A DNA stretch of 64,000 nucleotides, from positions 62,001 to 126,000 of the forward strand of contig CAVRCA010000005.1 in assembly GCA_963719345.1 (NCBI GenBank), in the 5' to 3' direction. This stretch comes from CAVRCA01 sp963719345. Lineage in GTDB: Bacteria > Pseudomonadota > Alphaproteobacteria > Acetobacterales > Acetobacteraceae. Of this stretch, positions 1 through 8,240 are shown piece after piece (position 1 is the stretch's first letter; each line of letters opens with the position of its first letter). The translations under genes and the position numbers were made by a program. The notes beneath the pieces were generated by a model. The model was not told where the DNA came from. It was given only the letters and a program-made list of their open reading frames with translations, and searched no databases.

Positions 1-30
1 AGGGCGCCTCCACGCGGTAAATTGCCCTTC

Positions 31-1134
31 ATGGAAGCTGCTATGCGGTCGGCCGCGCTTGAGGTCCTGGGCAAGATGGAGGCCGAGCGGGCGCATCGGC
101 TGGCACTGCTGGCCCTGCGTCTCGGGCTGGCGGGACGGCCGCGATTGCCGCCCGATCCCGTGCTCCGGGTGAGCGTGCTGGGACGCGACTTCCGCAATCC
201 CATCGGCTTGGCGGCGGGCTTCGACAAGGACGCGCTCGCCGTCCGGGGCTTGGCGAACGTCGGCTTCGGTTTCATCGAGACCGGGACCGTCACGCCCCGC
301 CCGCAGCCGGGCAACCGGCCGCCCCGCCTGTTCCGCCTGCGGGACGACGGCGCCGTCATCAACCGCATGGGGTTCAACAACCGTGGCCTGGACGCCTATC
401 TGGCCCGGCTCGCCCGGCATCCCCGCCGCACCGTTCCGGTAGGCGCCAATCTCGGCATCAACAAGGACGGCGCCGATCCCGAACGCGACTATCCCGCCAT
501 GATCGAGGCCATCGGCCGGCTTGTCGATTACGTCGTGATCAACGTCTCCTCGCCGAACACGCCGGGGCTGCGCGACCTGCAGGCGGCGGAGCGGCTGGGC
601 GGGGTTCTCGGCGCGATCAACGGCCGCGGCACCGTGCGGCCGCCGCTTCTCGTGAAGATCGCGCCCGATCTTTCATCCGAGGCGCTCGAGGCCCTGATCG
701 AGGTCTGCGTCGCTCAAGGTGTGGCCGGCCTGATTGTTTCCAATACGACGATCTCCCGGCCGCCGACGCTGCGATCACCCGATCGGGACGAGGCGGGCGG
801 GTTGTCGGGGCGGCCCCTGTTCGCGCTCTCAACGGCCATGCTGGCGCGGACCCATCTGCTCGCCCGCGGGCGCCTGACGCTGATCGGCGTCGGCGGCGTG
901 GCGAGCGGCGAGGAGGCGCTGACGAAGATCCGCGCCGGCGCCAGCCTGGTGCAGCTCTACACCGCCTTTGCGTATCTCGGCCCGGCCTTGATCCCTCGGA
1001 TCTGCGCCGAGCTGGCGACGGCGCTACGGTCGGCGGGGTTCAGCCGGGTGGAAGATGCGGTGGGCACCGACGCGGCCCGCTGGGCTGCCCTCTGGTCGCC
1101 TGGTCGGGACACAGGAGAGCGGGTTCACGCATGA
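31..1134 (+). CDS. pyrD: Dihydroorotate dehydrogenase (quinone), class 2
   Basis: Oxidises dihydroorotate to orotate in pyrimidine synthesis, passing electrons to membrane quinone through FMN. The N-terminal helical part (about residues 1-45) is the class 2 membrane-associating segment. It is followed by the TIM barrel with GLAAGFDKDA, the substrate loop NRMGFNN, NVSSPNTPGLR carrying the class 2 catalytic serine, VKIAPDL, SNTT and the phosphate-binding GVGGV with LVQLYTAF near the C-terminus. Length is about 367 residues, normal for the family. I start at the ATG at 31; a TTG at 22 is in frame but less likely. The 3' end overlaps convergent yqgE by 10 bases. Confidence 0.95.
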   Translation: MEAAMRSAALEVLGKMEAERAHRLALLALRLGLAGRPRLPPDPVLRVSVLGRDFRNPIGLAAGFDKDALAVRGLANVGFGFIETGTVTPRPQPGNRPPRLFRLRDDGAVINRMGFNNRGLDAYLARLARHPRRTVPVGANLGINKDGADPERDYPAMIEAIGRLVDYVVINVSSPNTPGLRDLQAAERLGGVLGAINGRGTVRPPLLVKIAPDLSSEALEALIEVCVAQGVAGLIVSNTTISRPPTLRSPDRDEAGGLSGRPLFALSTAMLARTHLLARGRLTLIGVGGVASGEEALTKIRAGASLVQLYTAFAYLGPALIPRICAELATALRSAGFSRVEDAVGTDAARWAALWSPGRDTGERVHA

Positions 1135-1700
1135 CCTGCCGTGCTGGACAGTTGCAGCGGATCGATCCGGAGCTTGGCCAAGGCGCGGAGCCATTTCGTG
1201 TCGTGCGCACCGTCGAACACCAGGGTTTCATCGGCCGCTGCGCACAACCAGACATTGTTGGTCAGCTCCGCGTCGAGTTGGGCCGGCCCCCAACCGACGT
1301 AGCCGAGGGCCAAGAAACCCTCCCGCGGGCCGCTGCCTTCCGCGATCGCCTTGAGGACGTCGAGGCTGGCGGTCAGCGCCAAGCCTTCATCCACTTGCAG
1401 GCTCGCATCGCTCGTCCAATCGGCGGTGTGCAACACGAAGCCGCGGGCCTTGTCCACCGGACCCCCCGAGCACAGCGGGATCTTGCGAGCCGGCGGCATC
1501 GGGGTGACATCCAGCTGCTTGAGGAGGTCGTCAAAACTCGGCTCCTCGAGGGGCCGGTTCACCACGATCCCCATCGCGCCATCGGCGGTATGGGCGCAGA
1601 GATAGATCACGCTGTGTTCGAACCGAGCGTCGCCGATCGCGGGCATCGCGATCAGAAGCTTTCCCGTCAGGAATTGATCGACGTCGTCGTTCTCTGCCAT
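1125..1700 (-). CDS. YqgE/AlgH family protein (UPF0301)
   Basis: Conserved cytoplasmic protein of the YqgE/AlgH (DUF179) family; its biochemical function is not established. The family pattern is clear: an N-terminal GKLLIAMPAI, then FEHSVIYLCAHTADGAMGIVVNRP, a central GGPV segment and LALGYVGWGPAQLDAEL. The 191-residue length is typical. The gene is convergent with pyrD and the stop codons overlap slightly. The start is an ATG with a short 5' gap of about 100 bases to the divergent peroxiredoxin gene, so the two may share a promoter region. Confidence 0.9.
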   Translation of the reverse strand: MAENDDVDQFLTGKLLIAMPAIGDARFEHSVIYLCAHTADGAMGIVVNRPLEEPSFDDLLKQLDVTPMPPARKIPLCSGGPVDKARGFVLHTADWTSDASLQVDEGLALTASLDVLKAIAEGSGPREGFLALGYVGWGPAQLDAELTNNVWLCAAADETLVFDGAHDTKWLRALAKLRIDPLQLSSTAGHA

Positions 1701-1798
1701 GCGCCGAATTTGGGGGGAGCGTGCGAACTGCGCAAGCGTGACTCCGGCCGTCGGGGAGGCTAGGACTCCGTGACCACAATCCCGAGCGAGGCTGGCAC

Positions 1799-2281
1799 AT
1801 GACGATCAAGGTCGGCGAAACCATTCCGTCCATGAAGCTGACGCGGGCGTCGGCCGAGGGACCCAAGGAGATTTCCACGGACGAAATCTTCAAGGGAAAA
1901 AAGGTGGTGATGTTTGCCGTACCTGGCGCGTTCACGCCGACCTGCAGCGCCAAGCACCTGCCCGGGTTCGTCGAGAATGTCGACGCCATCAAGGCGAAGG
2001 GCGTCGACAAGGTCGTCTGCATGGCCGTGAACGACGCCTTCGTTCTGGCGGCTTGGGCCAAGGATCAAGGGGTCGACGAGCGGATCATCATGCTGGCCGA
2101 CGGCGCCGGGCAGCTGACCAAGGCTCTCGGCCTCGAGCTTGATCTGATGGGCAGAGGGATGGGCGTGCGTTCCCAGCGGTTCGCCTTGGTCGCGGAGGAC
2201 GGCAAGGTGACGCACCTGGCGGTCGAGCCGCCCGGCGGTTTCGAGGTGAGCCGCGCCGAGGTCGTCCTGGCGCAACTCTGA
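1799..2281 (+). CDS. Peroxiredoxin, Prx5-type
   Basis: Thiol peroxidase that reduces hydrogen peroxide and alkyl hydroperoxides in the cytoplasm. The peroxidatic cysteine lies in PGAFTPTCSAKHLPGF (C49), the Prx5 signature. A second cysteine follows in VVCMAVND. The 160-residue length matches the Prx5/AhpC-TSA subfamily. The C-terminal glutaredoxin domain found in some relatives is absent, so an external glutathione/glutaredoxin or thioredoxin reductant is expected. It sits opposite an ergothioneine gene pair, which gives this end of the window a redox-defence flavour. Confidence 0.93.
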   Translation: MTIKVGETIPSMKLTRASAEGPKEISTDEIFKGKKVVMFAVPGAFTPTCSAKHLPGFVENVDAIKAKGVDKVVCMAVNDAFVLAAWAKDQGVDERIIMLADGAGQLTKALGLELDLMGRGMGVRSQRFALVAEDGKVTHLAVEPPGGFEVSRAEVVLAQL

Positions 2282-2305
2282 TCTCCAGGACGGGCCGGCC
2301 GACCC

Positions 2306-2647
2306 CTACTTGGGCTGCACATTGGGGTTGCCGCCGGGAGCCCCCGGCGGGGGAATGACCGGCGTGGTGTAGCGACGCGGGTCTGGCGTCACCTTCGGCA
2401 TCTGAGGGTCCACTGTCCCGGGTGGACGGATCACGCCCGTTCGATCCGGCTGGTTGGCCGGGGGCGGCACCGTAGGCCCGGTCTCGCCGGTCTTGGGCGG
2501 CAACGGCGATTGCGCGCTTGGCTGCGCCCCGGCCGCCTGGAAAGGCGAAACGGCGGCGGCCAGCAACGCTCCTGCAACGAGCAAGGCGGCCGCTGTCAGA
2601 ACGGCGTTCCGGTCCCGGGATGTCCGTCCCGGCGCTCCGGTTCGCAG
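2306..2647 (-). CDS. Proline-rich exported hypothetical protein
   Basis: Short protein of unknown function directly downstream of egtD on the same strand. It has a basic N-terminus (RTSRDRN), a hydrophobic segment (about residues 15-35, AAALLVAGALLAAAVSPF) and an alanine-rich region compatible with signal peptidase cleavage. A proline-rich tail without cysteines follows, so secretion or periplasmic location is likely. No ATG or GTG fits the reading frame. The best start giving a normal signal peptide is a CTG at 2647, eleven bases after the egtD stop; an internal TTG would truncate the signal. The function cannot be named. Confidence 0.55.
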   Translation of the reverse strand: MRTGAPGRTSRDRNAVLTAAALLVAGALLAAAVSPFQAAGAQPSAQSPLPPKTGETGPTVPPPANQPDRTGVIRPPGTVDPQMPKVTPDPRRYTTPVIPPPGAPGGNPNVQPK

Positions 2648-2657
2648 AAGTGTGCTC

Positions 2658-3608
2658 TCATGCGTTGCCTGCCTCGAGCAAGTGGACGGAGAATAGCTCG
2701 TCGGGATCGGTCCACCAATCAACCCCCCGCCACCCGGCCTGCTCGACAATGGCAAGGAGGGCTTCGGGTGCGTGCTTGTAGCTGTTCTCCGTGTGGATCG
2801 ACTCGCCCTCGCGAAACCGGACCGCCCGCCCGGCGACGCTGACCGTCTGCGCGCGCCGGCTGACCAGGTGCATCTCGATCCGGCTTTCCCGGTCGTTCCA
2901 CACCGCGCGATGCTGGAAACTCTCCGGGTCGAAGTCGGCGGCGGCGTCACGATTGAGACGGACCAGGACGTTGCGATTGAACGCTGCCGTGACGCCTTGC
3001 GGATCGTCATAGGCAGGGAGAAGCAGCGCCGGGTCCTTCCGCCGGTCCGCCCCGAGCAGGAACATGGCGCTGCGTCCCAAGGTTTCCCGGGCGGCGCGGA
3101 GAAAACGGACGGCCATCCGCGGCTCCAGATTGCCGATGGTCGAACCCGGAAAGAAGCCAAGCTTCGGCAAGTCCGAGAGCATTCCGGGGAGGCGGAGCGG
3201 TTCCAGAAAATCGACCGCGAGCGGAATGATCTCGAGGGCGGGGAAGTGGCGCGCGAGCCGGGCGGCTCCCTCCAGCATCGCCGCTTCGGCCACGTCGATC
3301 GGGACATAGGCGGCCGGACGGCGCAAGGCCCCCAGCAGGATCTCGGCCTTCGTCTCGCTGCCGGCGCCATACTCGACCACCGCGATATGCTCGGGCACCC
3401 GGCTTGCCACCAACGGGCTGACCTGGCGCAGCAGCGCCATCTCGGTGCGGGTGAGATAGTACTCCGGCAAACGTGTGATGAGGTCGAACAGGCGGCAGCC
3501 CTCGGCATCATACAGCAACTTCGGAGGCAACATCTTGCGCGGACCCTTAAGGCCCGCCAGCGCCTCGGACGCCACTTCGCCACGCAGCGCTGAACCGCTG
3601 TCGGGCAT
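2658..3608 (-). CDS. egtD: L-histidine N-alpha-methyltransferase EgtD
   Basis: Makes hercynine (trimethylhistidine) from histidine and three SAM molecules, the first step of ergothioneine synthesis. The family signature PPKLLYDAEGCRLFDLI is followed by LPEYYLTRTE and the SAM-binding VEYGAGSETKAEILL. FFPGSTIGNLEP and the conserved HTENSYKH near the C-terminus are also present. The 316-residue length is typical. It lies 57 bases downstream of egtB on the same strand, so the two are very likely cotranscribed. egtC and egtE are not in the window, as is common for proteobacterial ergothioneine loci. Confidence 0.95.
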   Translation of the reverse strand: MPDSGSALRGEVASEALAGLKGPRKMLPPKLLYDAEGCRLFDLITRLPEYYLTRTEMALLRQVSPLVASRVPEHIAVVEYGAGSETKAEILLGALRRPAAYVPIDVAEAAMLEGAARLARHFPALEIIPLAVDFLEPLRLPGMLSDLPKLGFFPGSTIGNLEPRMAVRFLRAARETLGRSAMFLLGADRRKDPALLLPAYDDPQGVTAAFNRNVLVRLNRDAAADFDPESFQHRAVWNDRESRIEMHLVSRRAQTVSVAGRAVRFREGESIHTENSYKHAPEALLAIVEQAGWRGVDWWTDPDELFSVHLLEAGNA

Positions 3609-3665
3609 GTTTCCTCCCCTGAACTTTATTGATGTGCGCCTATCGGGGCGGCCAAATCCTGCCGC

Positions 3666-4910
3666 CTAGCGGCAATCCTGGGCCAAGCGAAATCCGGTGA
3701 ACTGCCAACGCCGGTCGGGATGAAAAAAGTTCCGGTAGGTCCGGCGCGAGTGGCCAGGCGCCGTCGCCATCGACCCGCCACGCAAAGTCATCTGATTGAC
3801 CATGAACTTGCCGTTGTATTCACCGATTGCTCCCGGCGCGGGACGATAGCCCGGGTAGCCGGTATAGGGGCTGGACATCCACTGCCACACATGGGTGTCG
3901 AGTTCGCGCAGGCCGTGGTCGACGCTCGCCGCCTCCCACTCCATCTCGGTCGGCAGACGGGCGCCCGCCCAACGGGCAAACGCATCGGCCTCATACCAGC
4001 TGACGTGCCGCACCGGCGCGTCGAGGTCCAGCGGGAGCAAGCCCCCCGGACCCATCTGTCGCCACCCCGCCTCGCCGTCGCGCCAATAGAGCGGTGCCGT
4101 CCAGCCCTCGGCTTGAGCAACGGCCCAACCATCGGACATCCAGAGACCGGGGGTGCGATAGCCGCCATCCTCCATGAAGGCGAGATACTCGGCATTGCGG
4201 ACCAGGCGGTCGGCGATGCGATAGGGTGCGAGCAGCACGGTGTGACGGGGCCGTTCGTTGTCGAAGGCAAAGCCCTCGCCGTCTTGCCCGATCGAGATCA
4301 GGCCGCCGGCCGCCTCGACCATCCGGGTCGGCCCGGGCGCTCCCGATGGCTCTCGCCAGCCGGGCAGCGCGGCCGGCGCGAGAGGGTTTTGGGCAAACGC
4401 ATGAAGGATGTCCGTCACGAGCAGCTCCTGGTGCTGCTGCTCGTGGTGCAAGCCGAGCGTCACCAGTTCGGCGCAGGCGCCGCTTGGCTCTGCCAGCAGC
4501 TCGTGCATGTGCCGATCGACATGGGCGCGATAGGCACCCACCGCCGAAGCGCCGGGACGCGTGAGCAGGCCCCGGAACGGCCGCGGATGACGGGCGCCGA
4601 CGCTCTCGTAGTAGGAGTTGAAGAGGTAGCGGAAGGCGACGTCGAAGACCCCGTATCCCGGGGCGTGCGGTCGCAACACGAACTCTTCGAAGAACCAGGT
4701 CGTATGCGCGCGATGCCACTTTGCCGGACTGGCATCCGGCATCGACTGCACGCACTGGTCCTCGGCCGAAAGTGCCGCACAGAGATCGTCGGTTCGGTTG
4801 CGGACATCGGCAAAGCGTTGTTGGATCGAGAGCGCGCCCTCGTCTTCCGGCTGGTCGGGTGCTGTCTCACCGAGACGTCCAGCCGCGGCCACTTGGTCCA
4901 TCGTCGTCAA
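3666..4910 (-). CDS. egtB: Ergothioneine sulfoxide synthase EgtB
   Basis: Non-haem iron enzyme that couples hercynine to a thiol (gamma-glutamylcysteine or cysteine) and oxidises it to a sulfoxide. Residues 30-190 form the DinB-like iron-binding domain, with WHRAHTTWFFEEF supplying one histidine and LHHEQQHQELL the other two. Residues 215-414 are the formylglycine-generating-enzyme-like sulfatase-modifying domain with VSWYEADAFARWAGARLPTE, ending in the typical FHPDRRWQFTGFRLA. The length of 414 is normal. egtD follows. The thiol substrate cannot be settled from sequence alone. Confidence 0.95.
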   Translation of the reverse strand: MTTMDQVAAAGRLGETAPDQPEDEGALSIQQRFADVRNRTDDLCAALSAEDQCVQSMPDASPAKWHRAHTTWFFEEFVLRPHAPGYGVFDVAFRYLFNSYYESVGARHPRPFRGLLTRPGASAVGAYRAHVDRHMHELLAEPSGACAELVTLGLHHEQQHQELLVTDILHAFAQNPLAPAALPGWREPSGAPGPTRMVEAAGGLISIGQDGEGFAFDNERPRHTVLLAPYRIADRLVRNAEYLAFMEDGGYRTPGLWMSDGWAVAQAEGWTAPLYWRDGEAGWRQMGPGGLLPLDLDAPVRHVSWYEADAFARWAGARLPTEMEWEAASVDHGLRELDTHVWQWMSSPYTGYPGYRPAPGAIGEYNGKFMVNQMTLRGGSMATAPGHSRRTYRNFFHPDRRWQFTGFRLAQDCR

Positions 4911-5071
4911 CCCCGTGGTGGATGATGCCAGAACAACGCGCGCCGCCGGCCAGCGTCCCCCATCTCCAAGCCTTCGACAAGTGGTCGCTTAACGCGGCCT
5001 TAACAGGGCACCGCGCAACATGATAGGTGCCTGGCGGCACGAGGTGATCCCATGTCCGAGCCCTTCACCCG

Positions 5072-5725
5072 ATGTCACCCTGGATAGCCGGTTGGGCCAT
5101 CGCACCTTGCATCGCTGCCGCCGGCTGGCTCGGTTCCCTGCGCCGGCTCCGACCGGCCGCCAAGCAGGAGCAGGAGGCAGCTTTCGAGCTCGGCCGAACG
5201 CCGATCAGCGCCGAGGCGCTTGATCTCGGAGCAATTTTGGATGTGGTTCTCCGCCGGGCCGACCGGGACCGCGCGCGACTGCTGGCAAGCGTCCAGGTCG
5301 CCGTTCCGGATGACCTGCAGGTCTATGCCGACCGGCGTGCCTTGCACCATGCGCTCTCGGTTCTGATTCGAACCGCGCTGGATGGCTCCCCGGCCTCGAC
5401 CATCCTGGTAACCGCCCGCGAGCACGCCAAGCGGGTCGTCGTCTCGGTCGTAGCCGAGGGCCGGCTCAGGAACGGGGCGTCCCTGCGGGCCGAACTCCGC
5501 GATGTCGAGACGATCGCCGCCATGCACGGGGGATCGACCGAGCTCGAGGCACAGGAGCATGGGACCGTGATACGGCTGCGCCTGCCGGAAGTCGTGGCGC
5601 GAGCATCGGAGACGCGGGGAAGTTTGGTCTCTATTCCGGCCCAGGCCTCCCCGGCAGCCGAGCCGGCGGCGCAGCCCGGCAATCGCCGCCTACTGGCCGC
5701 CGGCGATATCGGGACGCGAGGATAG
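5072..5725 (+). CDS. Orphan degenerate histidine-kinase-type ATPase domain protein
   Basis: Membrane-tethered protein of unknown role. Residues 1-25 form one probable membrane segment. Residues 50-175 resemble a HATPase_c fold: ADRRALHHALSVLIRTALDGSP aligns with the N-box helix and AAMHGGSTELEAQEHGTVIRLRLP with the usual end of the domain. The N-box asparagine is not where expected and no DxGxG G1 box is visible, so ATP binding is doubtful. There is no dimerisation/phosphoacceptor domain and no neighbouring response regulator. It could be a pseudokinase or a partner of another sensor. The tail (176-217) is low complexity. Confidence 0.6.
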   Translation: MSPWIAGWAIAPCIAAAGWLGSLRRLRPAAKQEQEAAFELGRTPISAEALDLGAILDVVLRRADRDRARLLASVQVAVPDDLQVYADRRALHHALSVLIRTALDGSPASTILVTAREHAKRVVVSVVAEGRLRNGASLRAELRDVETIAAMHGGSTELEAQEHGTVIRLRLPEVVARASETRGSLVSIPAQASPAAEPAAQPGNRRLLAAGDIGTRG

Positions 5726-5732
5726 CCGGGCC

Positions 5733-6632
5733 TCAGCCGCGGCTCGGCTGCGGCAACTCGATCCCCGTCAGCGCCTGCCATACGCGGATGACGAAAGCGT
5801 CGTCCCGCCCGCCGTGTCCCGCCGCGGCGGCGGCGAGAAAAATCTGGTGCGCGGCGGCGGCGAGCGGCAACGGGAAGGTGAGCGTGCGCGCCTGGTCGAG
5901 CACGATGCCGAGGTCCTTGACGAAGATGTTGACCGCCGAGAGCGGGGTGTCGTCGCCGTCGAGAATGTGCGGCACCCAATTCTGCCACATCCATGAACTG
6001 CCGGCGGAGGAGGAAATCACCTCGAACAGGGTGCGCGGGTCGGCGCCCGCCCGGATGCCGAGGGCGAGCGCTTCGGCCGCGGTCGCGATATGCACGCCGG
6101 CGAGCAACTGGTTCACCATCTTCACCGTGCTGCCGACGCCGATTTCGTCGCCGAGCCGCCACACCTTGGCGGCGATGGCATCGAGCACCGGCTGGGCGCG
6201 GGCGAACGCGGCGTCGGGGCCGGACGCCATCACCGTCATCGTGCCGGCGCGGGCGCCGGAGGCGCCACCCGAGACCGGCGCGTCCAGCATCAGCTTGCCG
6301 CTCGCCACGAGCCGCTGCCCCAGCGCCCGCGCCGCCTCCGGGGCCACCGTGGTCGAGCACAGCACGACCGCCCCGTCCGGCAGGTTTTTCACGCAGCCCT
6401 CCGCGCCGAGCAGCACCTCCTCGGCCTGCGCCGCGTTCACCACGAACACCAGCACTGCCTCGGTGTCGGCCGGCAGCTCGGCGGCGACGGCGACCGCGGC
6501 TCCCCCGGCGCCCGCAAGTTCGGTCCGCGCCGCCTCGCGGATGTCGCAGCCGGTCACCGAAAAGCCCTTCCGGACCAGGTTGAGCGCCGCTCCCATGCCC
6601 ATGCTGCCGAGCCCGATCACGCCCACTCGCAT
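5733..6632 (-). CDS. NAD(P)-dependent 3-hydroxyacid dehydrogenase, LtnD-like
   Basis: Beta-hydroxyacid dehydrogenase of the 3-hydroxyisobutyrate dehydrogenase superfamily. The N-terminus MRVGVIGLGSMGMGAALNL is the Rossmann dinucleotide fingerprint. DAPVSGGASGARAGTMTVM is the substrate loop and GSTVKMVNQLLAGVHIA carries the catalytic lysine. Length is 299. The MGMGAALNLVRKGF and GCD motifs resemble L-threonate dehydrogenases, but the kinase and isomerase partners of threonate catabolism are absent, so substrate assignment is tentative. I take the ATG at 6632, because upstream in-frame sequence overlaps pip and lacks family similarity. It is probably cotranscribed with pip (23 bases apart). Confidence 0.85.
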   Translation of the reverse strand: MRVGVIGLGSMGMGAALNLVRKGFSVTGCDIREAARTELAGAGGAAVAVAAELPADTEAVLVFVVNAAQAEEVLLGAEGCVKNLPDGAVVLCSTTVAPEAARALGQRLVASGKLMLDAPVSGGASGARAGTMTVMASGPDAAFARAQPVLDAIAAKVWRLGDEIGVGSTVKMVNQLLAGVHIATAAEALALGIRAGADPRTLFEVISSSAGSSWMWQNWVPHILDGDDTPLSAVNIFVKDLGIVLDQARTLTFPLPLAAAAHQIFLAAAAAGHGGRDDAFVIRVWQALTGIELPQPSRG

Positions 6633-6655
6633 AGTGGCGTCTCCCCGTTCTGCGC

Positions 6656-7606
6656 TCAGCGACCGTGCCGGAAGCGCTCCACGGCGGCAACCAGCGCCCG
6701 GCGGATGCCCGGTTCGAGCGCGGAATGGCCGGCGTCGGGCACGATGGTCATCCGCGCGGCGGGCCAAGCGGCCGCGAGTTCGAACGCGGTGCTGGGCGGG
6801 CAGACCATGTCGTAGCGGCCCTGCACGATCTCCGCCGGGATATGGCCGATCCGCCCCATCCGGCCCAGCAGTCCCTCGGGCGGCAGGAACAGGTGGTGGG
6901 CGAAGTAGTACGCCTCGATGCGGGCAAGCCCGAGCGCCGTGCGGTCCTGCGCGAACGAGGCGACGGTATCGGGGCTCGGCAGCAGGGTGCTGCAGGACCC
7001 CTCGTAGACCGACCAGGCGCGCGCCGCCGCCATGTGTACCGCCGGATCGGGGTCGGTCAGCCGGCGGAGATAGGCGCCGAGCACGTCGTGACGTTCCGAT
7101 GCGGCGAGGTGGTGGACGAAGCTGGCGTGCGCGTCGGGAAAGATCACGCGCAAGCCGTGCAGGAACCAGTCGACTTCCTCGGGCCGGCCCAGGAACACGC
7201 CGCGCAGGACGCAGGCGGCGACGCGCTCGGGCCAGGCCTGGGCGTAGGCAAGGGCGAGGGTGGAGCCCCAGGAGCCGCCGAACAGCAGCCAGCGCTCGAT
7301 GCCGAGATGACGGCGCAGGATCTCGATGTCATCTACCAGGTCCGGCGTGGTGTTCTGCGCCAGGCTGCCGAGCGGGCGCGAGCGGCCCGCCCCGCGCTGG
7401 TCGAAGATGATGACGCGCCAGAACTCGGGGTCGAAGAAGCGGCGGTGGACGGCGCCCGCCCCGGCGCCCGGACCGCCGTGCAGGAACAGCACCGGCCGCC
7501 CGCGCGGATTGCCGACCTGCTCCCAGTACATCACGTGACCGCCGGAGAGCGGCAGGTAGCCGGTCTCGAAGGGGCCGATCTGAGGAAACAGGTCGCCGCG
7601 CGGCAT
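6656..7606 (-). CDS. pip: Proline iminopeptidase
   Basis: Alpha/beta-hydrolase (S33 family) that removes N-terminal proline from peptides in the cytoplasm. HGGPGAG is the oxyanion-hole motif, FDQRGAGRSRP follows, and the nucleophile elbow is GGSWGS (S112). Asp in GRYDMVCPP and His in DAGHSALEPG complete the triad. The 316-residue length is typical for the monomeric Pip class. The start is the ATG in MPRGDLFPQIGPFETGYLPL, a usual beginning for the family. The gene lies upstream of the LtnD-like dehydrogenase on the same strand. Confidence 0.93.
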   Translation of the reverse strand: MPRGDLFPQIGPFETGYLPLSGGHVMYWEQVGNPRGRPVLFLHGGPGAGAGAVHRRFFDPEFWRVIIFDQRGAGRSRPLGSLAQNTTPDLVDDIEILRRHLGIERWLLFGGSWGSTLALAYAQAWPERVAACVLRGVFLGRPEEVDWFLHGLRVIFPDAHASFVHHLAASERHDVLGAYLRRLTDPDPAVHMAAARAWSVYEGSCSTLLPSPDTVASFAQDRTALGLARIEAYYFAHHLFLPPEGLLGRMGRIGHIPAEIVQGRYDMVCPPSTAFELAAAWPAARMTIVPDAGHSALEPGIRRALVAAVERFRHGR

Positions 7607-7671
7607 GGCCGTACATGCTAGGCAATCCCGCGCCGTGGCGAAACTGTCTGCACCGCACTACCATCGCCAGC

Positions 7672-8043
7672 ATGTACCGGATGTGGACCGCCCTCGGCGC
7701 GCTCGCCGGCCTGACCGGCGTCGCGATGGCCGCCGTCGCGGCGCATGGCCTGCCCGGCCGGCTGGACGCCGGCGCGCTCGACCAGGTGCGCAGCGCCGTC
7801 CAGATGCAGGTCTGGCACGCGCTGGCCCTGCTCTGCTGCGGCCTCTGGGCCGCCCGCTCCGGTGGACTGCTGATCCACCTCGCCGGGGCGGCGTTCGCGT
7901 CGGGGGTGGTGCTGTTCTGCGGCACGGTCTATGCGCTGGCACTCGGCGGGATGCGGCTGCCGTCGGTTGCCCCGCTCGGTGGCGTGCTCCTCATGCTCGG
8001 CTGGGCGCTGCTGGGCGTCACGGCACTCGTCGATCAACATTGA
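7672..8043 (+). CDS. DUF423 (YgdD-like) inner-membrane protein
   Basis: Small integral membrane protein of the DUF423 family, function unknown. Four hydrophobic segments are visible in 123 residues. Family hallmarks are GALAGLTGVAMAAVAAHGL at the N-terminus, QVWHALALL in the middle, GTVYALAL and a C-terminal APLGGVLLMLGWALLGVTAL. I use the internal ATG at 7672 (MYRMWTALGALAG); a 19-residue extension upstream in frame has no family similarity and overlaps the pip promoter region. It is divergent from pip. Confidence 0.85.
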   Translation: MYRMWTALGALAGLTGVAMAAVAAHGLPGRLDAGALDQVRSAVQMQVWHALALLCCGLWAARSGGLLIHLAGAAFASGVVLFCGTVYALALGGMRLPSVAPLGGVLLMLGWALLGVTALVDQH

Positions 8044-8098
8044 TCAATAGGGACGCCGGTTCCATGCCATCGTCGGTCGATCACGCTCTGAAATGCGT

Positions 8099-8124
8099 GG
8101 ACCGATCCGCTCCTTCGGTGGTCC
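8099..8124 (+). promoter_or_regulatory. Stem-loop in the metK 5' region
   Basis: A hairpin with a five-pair outer stem (GGACC/GGTCC) and a three-pair inner stem (CCG/CGG) lies 56 bases after the DUF423 stop and 117 bases before metK. No T-run follows, so it is not a standard intrinsic terminator. It may end the upstream transcript in a factor-dependent way or belong to a metK leader. No known SAM riboswitch consensus could be matched convincingly. Confidence 0.25.
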
Positions 8125-8240
8125 TCACATCGGCTTGACCCTGGATGGGCTTTCGGTCACACACGCCCGGCCCGGCGACCGGCCGGGGCGGCGGCCGGAC
8201 GAGCCGGGCCATGCTCCGCGACACCGAGGATGCTTCCCGC

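Noticed and set aside
2648..3583. 5' extension of the proline-rich protein frame
   Set aside because: Shadow of egtD, Arg/Ser-rich, no start near the signal peptide.
5323..6690. 455-codon minus-strand frame across the HATPase-like and LtnD-like genes
   Set aside because: Composition is shadow-like; Rossmann motifs sit in the other frame.
8120..8160. Possible SAM/SAH-type riboswitch before the in-frame ATG at 8145
   Set aside because: A partial resemblance (TCACATCGGCTT) but no pseudoknot partner or conserved ribosome-site motif; metK clearly starts at 8241.
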